DNA of 6,934 nucleotides, from assembly GCA_946482585.1 (NCBI GenBank), contig CAMLSI010000287.1:1-6934 (forward strand), in the 5' to 3' direction. The translations under genes were made by a program, and so were the position numbers. The notes under the pieces were generated by a model, which searched no databases, was not told where the DNA came from, and saw only the letters and a list, made by a program, of their open reading frames with translations. This DNA comes from an uncultured Lysobacteraceae bacterium. GTDB lineage: Bacteria > Pseudomonadota > Gammaproteobacteria > Xanthomonadales > Rhodanobacteraceae. The stretch's first letter is position 1; every line of letters starts with the position of its first letter. This document shows, one piece after another, positions 1 through 5,364 of the stretch.

Positions 1-27
1 AAACCATTTTTCGCCCTCGTTGAACAT
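1..27 (-). CDS. Possible start of a further operon gene, cut by the window edge
   Basis: An ATG lies 5 nt beyond the lpdA stop codon on the same strand and opens nine codons (MFNEGEKWF) that run off the left edge. Its closeness to lpdA would fit a further member of the pyruvate dehydrogenase operon. Only nine residues are visible, no clear Shine-Dalgarno sequence precedes the ATG (the upstream bases are A-rich), and I do not recognise the peptide. It may equally be a chance ATG in the trailer of lpdA. Confidence 0.3.
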
Positions 28-32
28 GGCCG

Positions 33-1826
33 TTATTTTTTCTTCGGCGCCACGATATCCGTACACGTTCCTTCGTACACTTCTGCCGCCATGCCAACCG
101 ATTCGCTGAGGGTCGGGTGTGGATGGATGGTCAGGCCGATGTCGCCTGCCTCGGCCCCCATTTCGATCGCCAGCGCGATTTCGGCGATGAGGTCGCCGGC
201 GTTCGGTGCGACGATGCCGGCGCCGATGACGCGGTGCGTGGCCTCGTCCACGATCAGCTTGGTGAAGCCTTCGGTGCGGCCGATGCCGATCGCGCGACCC
301 GACGCCGCATGCGGGAACTTGCCGACGCCGTAGGCGATGCCTTCTTTCTTGGCTTCGGCTTCGGTGACGCCGACCCAGGACACTTCCGGATCGGTGTAGG
401 CGACGCTCGGGATCACGCGCGCGACGAATTCGCTCTTGTGCCCGGCCGCGACCTCGGCCGCGACCCTGCCTTCGTGCGTGGCCTTGTGCGCGAGCATGGG
501 ATTGCCCACGAGATCGCCGATCGCAAAGATGTGCGGCACGTTCGTGCGCATCTGCTTGTCGACCGGAATGAAGCCGCGCTCGGTCACGCTGACACCGGCC
601 TTGTGCGCGTCGAGCTTGCCGCCGTTCGGCGAGCGGCCGACCGCGACGAGCACGCGATCGTAGCGCGTCGGCGCGGGCGCCTTTTCGCCTTCGAACGTTG
701 CGAGCAGGCCGTCGGCCTGAGCCTCGATCTTCGCGACCTTGGTCTTCAGGTGAATGCCGGCGTAGCGCTTCTGCAGGCGCTGCTGCAGCGGGCGCACGAG
801 GTCCGGGTCGGCGCCGGGCATGAGCTGATCGAGCAGTTCGACGACGGTGACCTTCGTGCCCAGCGCGTCGTAGACGCAGGCCATTTCGAGACCGATGATG
901 CCGCCGCCGACGACGAGCAGGCTCTCCGGCACATCGGCGAGATCGAGCGCATCGGTCGAATCCATCATGCGCTTGTCGCCCCAGGGGAAGCCCGGCAGCT
1001 TCACCGCCTGCGAACCCGCAGCGATGATCGCGTTGTCGAAGCGCACGAGCTGTTTGCCGCTCTCGCCGTCGACTTCGAGTTCGTTCGGCGATACGAATTT
1101 CGCCGCGCCGGTGACGACGGTGACCTTGCGCTGCTTGGCCATGCCGGCGAGCCCGCCGGTCAGTTGCGCGACGACGGCGCTCTTGTGCGCACGCAGCTTG
1201 TCGAGATCGATCACGGGTTCGCCGAAGCTGATGCCGTGGTTCGCGAACTGGCGCGCTTCGTCGACGACGCGCGCCGCGTGCAGCAGCGCCTTCGACGGAA
1301 TGCAGCCGACGTTGAGGCAGACGCCGCCGAGCACGGGATAGCGTTCGACGAGCACGACATTCTGGCCGAGATCCGCGGCGCGGAAGGCCGCGGTATAACC
1401 GCCGGGGCCGGCGCCGATCACGACGACCTGCGCATCGATGTCGGCCTTGCGCCCGGTCGCGGGTGCGGCGTTCGGTCCGGGCGCCGCCGCGGACGGCGGC
1501 GCGGCGGCGGGCGCGGCGGCTTTCGGCGCCGGCGCTTGCTTCGCAGGCGCGGGCGTTTCCTTCGCGGCGGCCGGCACGGCCTCAGCGGCCGCCTCGGCTT
1601 CGATCACCGCGACGACCGCGCCCTCGGCGAGCTCGTCGCCGAGCTTGACCTTGATCTCCTTGACGACACCGGCAAGCGTCGACGGCACCTCCATCGTCGC
1701 CTTGTCCGATTCGAGCGTGACGAGGCCCTGCTCTTTCCGGATCGTGTCGCCGACCTTGACCAGGATTTCGATCACCGGCACGGAAACGCCGCCGATGTCC
1801 GGCACTTTGACTTCTGTCGTCGCCAT
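33..1826 (-). CDS. lpdA: Dihydrolipoamide dehydrogenase (E3) with N-terminal lipoyl domain
   Basis: The E3 flavoenzyme of the pyruvate dehydrogenase complex, cytoplasmic. It reoxidises dihydrolipoyl groups on E2 and passes the electrons through FAD to NAD+. The 597 residues show, in order: a lipoyl domain (about 5-78) with the modified lysine at K42 in [10 protein letters not shown]; an Ala/Pro-rich linker (about 79-126); the FAD fold with GAGPGG at 138-143; the redox disulfide C170/C175 in GGVCLNVGCIPSK; the NAD fold with GGGIIG at 307-312; a second FAD contact, AIGD, at 435-438; and the C-terminal dimer domain with the H570/E575 pair in HPHPTLSE. All catalytic residues are present. The length equals a normal E3 of about 475 residues plus one lipoyl domain and linker, a known arrangement in several proteobacteria. 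The start is fixed by AAGGAG 8 nt upstream. The ATG overlaps the stop codon of the preceding gene by one base. Confidence 0.97.
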   Translation of the reverse strand: MATTEVKVPDIGGVSVPVIEILVKVGDTIRKEQGLVTLESDKATMEVPSTLAGVVKEIKVKLGDELAEGAVVAVIEAEAAAEAVPAAAKETPAPAKQAPAPKAAAPAAAPPSAAAPGPNAAPATGRKADIDAQVVVIGAGPGGYTAAFRAADLGQNVVLVERYPVLGGVCLNVGCIPSKALLHAARVVDEARQFANHGISFGEPVIDLDKLRAHKSAVVAQLTGGLAGMAKQRKVTVVTGAAKFVSPNELEVDGESGKQLVRFDNAIIAAGSQAVKLPGFPWGDKRMMDSTDALDLADVPESLLVVGGGIIGLEMACVYDALGTKVTVVELLDQLMPGADPDLVRPLQQRLQKRYAGIHLKTKVAKIEAQADGLLATFEGEKAPAPTRYDRVLVAVGRSPNGGKLDAHKAGVSVTERGFIPVDKQMRTNVPHIFAIGDLVGNPMLAHKATHEGRVAAEVAAGHKSEFVARVIPSVAYTDPEVSWVGVTEAEAKKEGIAYGVGKFPHAASGRAIGIGRTEGFTKLIVDEATHRVIGAGIVAPNAGDLIAEIALAIEMGAEAGDIGLTIHPHPTLSESVGMAAEVYEGTCTDIVAPKKK

Positions 1827-2422
1827 TATTTCTGCTCCTTGTCCTGGGAAGCCGCACTGCGGAAGGCCTGCTTCAGCGCATTGCGACGCAATTCGAATTC
1901 GGCAAACGTATCGGCCGCCGCATCGACCGGTGCCGCATCGGCGGGCGCGACCGGCGCTGTTGCCTCGGCGGCCGGAGAAACCGTTGCAGCGGCCGGCTCG
2001 ACCGCTGCCGGCGCCTCCGGGCCGAGCAACCCGCGTACGCGGGCCTGCAGCGCGAGAAGATCGTCGCGCTCGCTGCGCAGCTCGGCCAGATTGTCGAGCT
2101 GTCTGCGGCGGCGCTGCGCGCTGAGCTCGCGGTATTTGCGGTTCGCGTAGCCGATCGACTGGCGGATGTCGGGCAGATGGATGGTTTCGACTTCTTCCGG
2201 CAGCGCATCGAAACTGATGTAGCCGTCCTCGATCCAGAGGCCGCGACGCCGGGCGACGATGCGCGTCTCGCGCTCCTCGAAGAATAGACGCGGCCAGTCG
2301 TTGTCGGGCGGCTCGCGATCCAGGCGCAGGAACATCACGCGCAGCGAATCGTGCACCCGCGACCAGGTGGTCCGGCCCAGATCGAGATCGACGATGCGAA
2401 TGTCTTCGAATTCCGCCTCCAT
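1826..2422 (-). CDS. Unrecognised protein encoded between E2 and E3 of the PDH complex
   Basis: A 198-residue protein of unknown function. It is cytoplasmic by appearance, with no signal peptide or membrane segment. Residues 1-85 look like a compact domain of mixed strands rich in aromatic and acidic residues (RLFFEERETRIVARRRGLW at 45-63). Residues 88-134 are highly charged and probably helical or coiled coil, with a basic patch RRRR at 104-107. Residues 135-171 form an Ala/Pro/Val linker much like the swinging-arm linkers of the flanking E2 and E3. Residues 172-198 form a charged tail, probably a helix. There is no lipoyl motif. It begins 29 nt after aceF and ends in TAATG shared with lpdA, so it is made with the complex subunits. 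I chose ATG 2422 because longer in-frame reading would enter aceF; AAGGAG lies 13 nt upstream, an unusually long spacing. The ORF is real by context and codon style. A role in the PDH complex is inference. Confidence 0.85.
   Translation of the reverse strand: MEAEFEDIRIVDLDLGRTTWSRVHDSLRVMFLRLDREPPDNDWPRLFFEERETRIVARRRGLWIEDGYISFDALPEEVETIHLPDIRQSIGYANRKYRELSAQRRRRQLDNLAELRSERDDLLALQARVRGLLGPEAPAAVEPAAATVSPAAEATAPVAPADAAPVDAAADTFAEFELRRNALKQAFRSAASQDKEQK
1835..1840 (-). promoter_or_regulatory. Ribosome binding site of lpdA, inside the preceding gene
   Basis: AAGGAG, 8 nt before the lpdA ATG. The bases also encode Lys-Glu in the DKEQK end of the preceding protein, so the site lies wholly within coding sequence. 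With the TAATG stop/start overlap, this arrangement is typical of translational coupling. Confidence 0.8.
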
Positions 2423-2435
2423 GACACCGTACCCG

Positions 2436-2441
2436 CTCCTT
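2436..2441 (-). promoter_or_regulatory. Likely ribosome binding site of the 198-residue protein
   Basis: AAGGAG in the 29-nt gap after aceF. It supports the start at 2422 over longer reading frames, but the 13-nt spacing is longer than the usual 5-9 nt. No in-frame alternative start lies between the site and the ATG; a GTG present there is out of frame. Initiation may therefore be weak, which would lower the level of this protein relative to E2 and E3. Confidence 0.6.
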
Positions 2442-2451
2442 AGATTTCGGT

Positions 2452-3831
2452 TCAGAGCAGGGTTCTGCGCATGTCGGCGAGCAGTTGGCCGAGATAGCTC
2501 GTGAAACGTGCGGCCGACGCGCCGTCGATGACGCGATGGTCGTAGCTCAGGCTCAGCGGCAGCATCAGGCGCGGCTGGAATGCCTTGCCGTCCCATACCG
2601 GCTTCGTCGCCGACTTCGACACGCCGAGGATCGCGACCTCAGGTGCGTTGACGATCGGCGTGAACGCCGTGCCGCCGATGCCGCCGAGCGAGGAAATCGA
2701 GAAACAGCCGCCGGACATGTCGGCCGGACCGAGCTTGCCGTCGCGCGCCTTCGCGGCGAGTTCGCCGGTCTCCTTCGCGATCTCGAACACGCCCTTCCTG
2801 TCCGCGTCGCGCAGCACCGGCACGACGAGGCCGTTCGGCGTGTCGGCGGCGAAACCGACGTGGAAATATTTCTTGAGCACGAGGTTCTCGCCCGAAGCGT
2901 CGAGCGAAGCGTTGAAATCGGGGAATTTCTTCAGCGCCGAGACCACGGCCTTCATGAGGAACGCGAGCATGGTCAGCTTGAGGCCGGACTTCTCGTTTTC
3001 CTTGTTGAGCGCGACGCGCAGCGCTTCGAGATCGGTGATGTCGGCCTCGTCGTGCTGGGTCACGTGCGGAATCATGACCCAGTTGCGTGCGAGATTCGCG
3101 CCGGAAATCTTCTTGATGCGCGACAACGCGCGCGTCTCGGTCTCGCCGAACTTCGAGAAATCGACCTGCGGCCACGGCAGCAGGTTGAGTCCGCCGCCGG
3201 CCGCGACCGGCGCGGCCGAAGCGCTGCGCGACGCGCCGCCCGCGAGCGCCTGCTTCACGTAGTTCTGCACGTCTTCGCGCGTGATGCGCGACTTGCGGCC
3301 GCTGCCGCTGACCGCATTCAGATCGACGCCGAGTTCGCGCGCGAACAGGCGCACGGCCGGGCTCGCATGCGGCACCTTGTCGGGCATCACGACACTCGCG
3401 TCGAACGGCACGGGCGGCGTACGCGGCCCGGCGATCTCCGCATCGATGCCGGGCCGGGCGGCGTCGGCCACCGCAGGAGCCGCCGCGGGCGCGGCCTCTG
3501 CTTTGGCCGGAGCCGGTTCGGCCTTGGCCGGCGCGGCGGCTTTCGCCGGCACCTCGCTCTTGGCGGGCGCGGCCGGCTTGGTGTCGGCGGCGCCGTCGGC
3601 CGCCTCGACGACCGCGACGACCGAGCCTTCCGACACGTCGTCGCCGACCTTGACGCGAATTTCCTTGACCACGCCCGCGAACGGCGCCGGTACTTCCATC
3701 GTCGCCTTGTCCGATTCGAGCGTCAGCAGCCCCTGGTCCTTCTTCACGGTGTCGCCGGGCGCTACCAGGATCTCGATGACCGGCACGTTGGCGTAGTTGC
3801 CGATGTCGGGAACCTTCACTTCTTGTGACAT
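2452..3831 (-). CDS. aceF: Dihydrolipoamide acetyltransferase (E2) of pyruvate dehydrogenase
   Basis: The E2 core enzyme. It carries acetyl groups from E1 on a lipoyl-lysine arm and transfers them to coenzyme A. The 459 residues show: one lipoyl domain (about 4-77) with the modified lysine at K42 in [10 protein letters not shown]; an Ala/Pro/Lys-rich linker (about 80-150) with repeated PAKAE-like units; the peripheral-subunit-binding domain (about 153-195, [15 protein letters not shown] then KSRITREDV); a second flexible stretch (about 197-216); and the catalytic trimer domain (about 225-459) with SYDHRVIDG at 429-437, where H432 is the catalytic histidine. E. coli E2 has three lipoyl domains; this one has one, with a second carried on E3. 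The ATG at 3831 is preceded by GGAGGG within 5 nt and starts exactly at the lipoyl fold; upstream in-frame codons fall in repeat DNA. First gene of the operon as seen here. Confidence 0.97.
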   Translation of the reverse strand: MSQEVKVPDIGNYANVPVIEILVAPGDTVKKDQGLLTLESDKATMEVPAPFAGVVKEIRVKVGDDVSEGSVVAVVEAADGAADTKPAAPAKSEVPAKAAAPAKAEPAPAKAEAAPAAAPAVADAARPGIDAEIAGPRTPPVPFDASVVMPDKVPHASPAVRLFARELGVDLNAVSGSGRKSRITREDVQNYVKQALAGGASRSASAAPVAAGGGLNLLPWPQVDFSKFGETETRALSRIKKISGANLARNWVMIPHVTQHDEADITDLEALRVALNKENEKSGLKLTMLAFLMKAVVSALKKFPDFNASLDASGENLVLKKYFHVGFAADTPNGLVVPVLRDADRKGVFEIAKETGELAAKARDGKLGPADMSGGCFSISSLGGIGGTAFTPIVNAPEVAILGVSKSATKPVWDGKAFQPRLMLPLSLSYDHRVIDGASAARFTSYLGQLLADMRRTLL

Positions 3832-3868
3832 ACGCCCTCCCAGGCGGCAGATTTCGGGCAAGGCGGCT

Positions 3869-3898
3869 ATTGTGGCGGCGAAGCCAGGCCTGTACCAG
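3869..3898 (-). promoter_or_regulatory. Weak candidate promoter for the aceF operon
   Basis: Reading toward aceF, a -10-like CACAAT (3869-3874, 4 of 6 to consensus) follows a -35-like CTGGTA (3893-3898, 3 of 6) at 18 nt spacing, about 37 nt before the start codon. The match is poor, and the -35 part lies at the edge of the repeat element described below. It is the best sigma-70-like pair I could find in this spacer, no more. Confidence 0.25.
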
Positions 3899-3941
3899 AG
3901 CAGACAGGGAATCTCCGAGAAGGCGGAATTCGGCGTTGAAT

Positions 3942-3966
3942 GTGGGAGCCCCCTTGAGTCGAGGGG
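3942..3966 (+). repeat. REP-like GTGG hairpin
   Basis: GTGGGAG is followed by a 7-bp hairpin: CCCCTTG (3950-3956), loop AGT, CGAGGGG (3960-3966), with one T-G wobble. A GTGG head directly before a short palindromic stem is the form of REP sequences mobilised by RAYT (TnpA-REP) transposases in pseudomonads and xanthomonads. Other copies in the genome would be needed to prove it. Confidence 0.45.
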
Positions 3967-3969
3967 CGG

Positions 3970-3996
3970 CCAAAGGCTTGCGCGGCAAGCGTTTGG
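3970..3996. repeat. Strong imperfect palindrome beside the REP-like hairpin
   Basis: CCAAA (3970-3974), G, GCTTGC (3976-3981), loop GCG, GCAAGC (3985-3990), G, TTTGG (3992-3996). Eleven base pairs form around a 3-nt loop with a single G/G mismatch. It begins 3 nt after the REP-like stem, so the two look like a paired unit. There is no U-tract on either strand, so a role as an intrinsic terminator is unlikely. Confidence 0.6.
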
Positions 3997-4067
3997 CGAG
4001 GGTCGTGGGGACACGCAGCCGGGCATGGGAGCCGCGCTGCAGACACGTGCTCAGAGCTTCCCTGGTA

Positions 4068-4098
4068 TGGACAACCCGGCGCGGCCGCCCGACATATT
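4068..4098 (+). promoter_or_regulatory. Weak candidate promoter for tyrA
   Basis: TGGACA (4068-4073, 5 of 6 to the -35 consensus) is followed after 19 nt by CATATT (4093-4098, 4 of 6 to the -10 consensus), about 67 nt before the tyrA ATG. An alternative -10 is TAAGCT (4133-4138), closer to the gene but without a good -35. The TGGACA lies just outside the right end of the repeat element. Confidence 0.3.
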
Positions 4099-4125
4099 CC
4101 CATTGGTTCGCACGTCTCTGCGACC

Positions 4126-4146
4126 CGGCGGCTAAGCTGGCCGCCG
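4126..4146 (+). other. Perfect hairpin immediately upstream of tyrA
   Basis: CGGCGGC (4126-4132), loop TAAGCTG, GCCGCCG (4140-4146): a perfect 7-bp G/C stem ending 19 nt before the tyrA start and followed by TTTGTTG. If transcribed it would sit in the leader and could slow initiation or act as a weak attenuator. If the loop TAAGCT is instead the -10 element, the dyad would surround the promoter like an operator. The sequence alone does not decide. Confidence 0.45.
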
Positions 4147-4165
4147 TTTGTTGCGGAAGCACCTC

Positions 4166-5257
4166 ATGGACATTACGCAATTGCGCGCCGAGCTCGATCG
4201 CATCGATCGCGACCTGGTGCGCCTCGCGGCCGAGCGCCAGCGCATCGTCGCCGAGATCGGCCGCAGCAAGCGCGGCTCGGGCCGGCCGCTGCGCGACTTC
4301 CGCCGCGAGAAAGAAGTGCTCGACAACGTGCGGGGCCACGCGCGCGAAGCCGGCATCGATCCCGAACTGGCCGCAGGCCTCATGGAATTGCTGATCGCCG
4401 CCTCGCTGACGCGTCAGGAACAGGACACCGTGCGTGCGCTGTCCCAGGGCGATGGCAAGCGCGCGCTCGTGATCGGCGGCAGCGGCCGCATGGGCGCGTG
4501 GTTCGCGCGCTTTCTCGACGCGCAGGGCTATGCGGTCGAGATCGCCGACCCGGCACCGAACGCAGCCGGCTTCGCGCAGCGCGAACACTGGGACGTGGGC
4601 GAGATCGCGCACGATCTCATCGTCGTCGCGACGCCGCTGCGTGCGGCGGCGCAGATTCTCGGCGAGCTCGCGCAACGGCGTCCGCCCGGCATCGTGTTCG
4701 ATCTCGGCTCGATCAAGACGCCGCTGCGCGGCGCGCTGCAGCAGCTCGCCGCGGCCGGCGTGCGCGCCACGTCGATCCATCCCATGTTCGGTCCTTCGGC
4801 CAACGTGCTCGCCGGACGCCATGTCGTGCTGATCGACACCGGCGATCGCGCCGCGCTCGAAACCGCACGCGGCCTGTTCGCGTCGACGACGGCGATCACG
4901 GTGGAAATGGATCTCGACGAGCACGACCGGCTCATCGCGCTGGTGCTCGGCCTCTCGCATGCGCTCAACATCGCGTTCACTGCGGCGCTGGCCGGCAGCG
5001 GCGTCGAGCCCGAACGGCTCAAGGCCGTGTCGTCGACGACGTTCGGCGCGCAGCTCGGCATCGCCGAGGGCGTCGCGCGCGAGAACCCGCACCTGTATTT
5101 CGAGATCCAGTCGCTCAACGCGCACAACGGTCCGGCGCTGACGGCGCTCGACGAGGCCATGCATACCTTGCTCGCTGCAGTGCGCAACGGCGACGAGCAG
5201 AGCTTCGTCGCGCTGATGCAGCGCGGCCGCGACTACCTGCACGCCAGCGCCGAATAA
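4166..5257 (+). CDS. tyrA: Fused chorismate mutase / prephenate dehydrogenase (T-protein)
   Basis: Cytoplasmic enzyme of tyrosine synthesis: chorismate to prephenate, then NAD-dependent oxidative decarboxylation to 4-hydroxyphenylpyruvate. The 363 residues start with an AroQ-type mutase (about 1-90) carrying R7, R24, K35, D44, R47, E48, S80 and Q84. These match the eight active-site residues of the E. coli PheA mutase (R11 to Q88) with a constant shift of four. The dehydrogenase follows: the dinucleotide motif GGSGRMG at 104-110; D128 at the end of the second strand, suggesting NAD+ rather than NADP+; IHPMFGP at 204-210 with probable catalytic H205; DEHD at 251-254; and an all-helical C-terminal domain. 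The length is close to the E. coli T-protein (about 373). The prephenate-gripping arginine of the E. coli enzyme appears replaced by H319. A TTG at 4148 is in frame, but ATG 4166 with GGAAG 6 nt upstream fits the domain edge. Confidence 0.9.
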   Translation: MDITQLRAELDRIDRDLVRLAAERQRIVAEIGRSKRGSGRPLRDFRREKEVLDNVRGHAREAGIDPELAAGLMELLIAASLTRQEQDTVRALSQGDGKRALVIGGSGRMGAWFARFLDAQGYAVEIADPAPNAAGFAQREHWDVGEIAHDLIVVATPLRAAAQILGELAQRRPPGIVFDLGSIKTPLRGALQQLAAAGVRATSIHPMFGPSANVLAGRHVVLIDTGDRAALETARGLFASTTAITVEMDLDEHDRLIALVLGLSHALNIAFTAALAGSGVEPERLKAVSSTTFGAQLGIAEGVARENPHLYFEIQSLNAHNGPALTALDEAMHTLLAAVRNGDEQSFVALMQRGRDYLHASAE

Positions 5258-5303
5258 CGCGGCATCCCTACGCGACCAAAGTCGCAGCGCCGGCAACGGC
5301 CTG

Positions 5304-5339
5304 GCGGACTGGTGCATGCGCGCGGACTGCGCGTAGTCT
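5304..5339 (+). promoter_or_regulatory. Possible promoter/operator region of the amidohydrolase gene
   Basis: The 107-nt gap after tyrA holds a direct repeat GCGGACTG (5304-5311 and 5322-5329, 18 nt apart), a short dyad GACT-6 nt-AGTC (5325-5338), and a -10-like TAGTCT (5334-5339) overlapping the dyad. No good -35 was found, and no terminator after tyrA. Readthrough from tyrA is equally possible. All signals are weak. Confidence 0.2.
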
Positions 5340-5364
5340 CGGGTTTTCTCTGCCGGGATCCGTC

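Larger units (their letters stand above)
3905..4064. repeat. MITE-like repeat element with imperfect terminal inverted repeats
   Basis: The left end CAGGGAATCTCCGAG (3905-3919) and the reverse complement of the right end (4050-4064, CAGGGAAGCTCTGAG) agree at 13 of 15 positions, with both mismatches internal. The 160-bp segment they bound has no convincing gene and contains two strong hairpins. This is the layout of a small non-autonomous element or a composite REP unit. The outer flanks also share TACCAG/CTGGTA-like bases (3893-3898 and 4063-4067), so the true edges may lie slightly further out. No clear target-site duplication was found. No transposase is present. The element fills most of the aceF/tyrA divergent spacer. 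Confidence 0.5.

Noticed and set aside
33..1826. Lipoyl domain on E3 as a novel fusion
   Set aside because: Lipoyl-E3 proteins are already known in several proteobacteria, so the fusion itself is not new.
117..2150. A 677-codon plus-strand open frame opposite lpdA
   Set aside because: Antisense shadow of lpdA and the unknown gene with Arg/Asp/His-rich composition and no recognisable fold.
2423..2596. A longer version of the unknown protein starting inside aceF
   Set aside because: It would overlap the aceF 3' end by about 145 nt, and the extension has shadow-like Arg/Pro-rich composition; a ribosome binding site supports 2422.
2485..3828. A 447-codon plus-strand open frame opposite aceF
   Set aside because: Antisense shadow of aceF; its composition simply mirrors the opposite-strand codons.
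3832..4026. A 65-residue N-terminal extension of aceF
   Set aside because: It reads through the repeat element and the Shine-Dalgarno sequence; the lipoyl domain begins at once after ATG 3831.
4148..4165. TTG start codon for tyrA
   Set aside because: It adds six residues not needed by the mutase fold and lies at the edge of the hairpin; the ATG at 4166 has a better-placed GGAAG.
3832..4165. A small protein-coding gene in the divergent spacer
   Set aside because: Open frames exist there but are short, overlap the palindromes, lack ribosome binding sites and do not share the codon style of neighbouring genes.
2639..5317. An 892-codon minus-strand open frame spanning aceF and tyrA
   Set aside because: It lies across two clearly recognised genes in other frames, is extremely rich in Arg, Ala and Gly, and has no domain. 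It is a by-product of high GC content.
4498..5364. In-frame extension of the amidohydrolase reading frame back into tyrA
   Set aside because: The extension is Arg/Ala-rich shadow sequence; a proper signal peptide begins at 5365, so that is the start.
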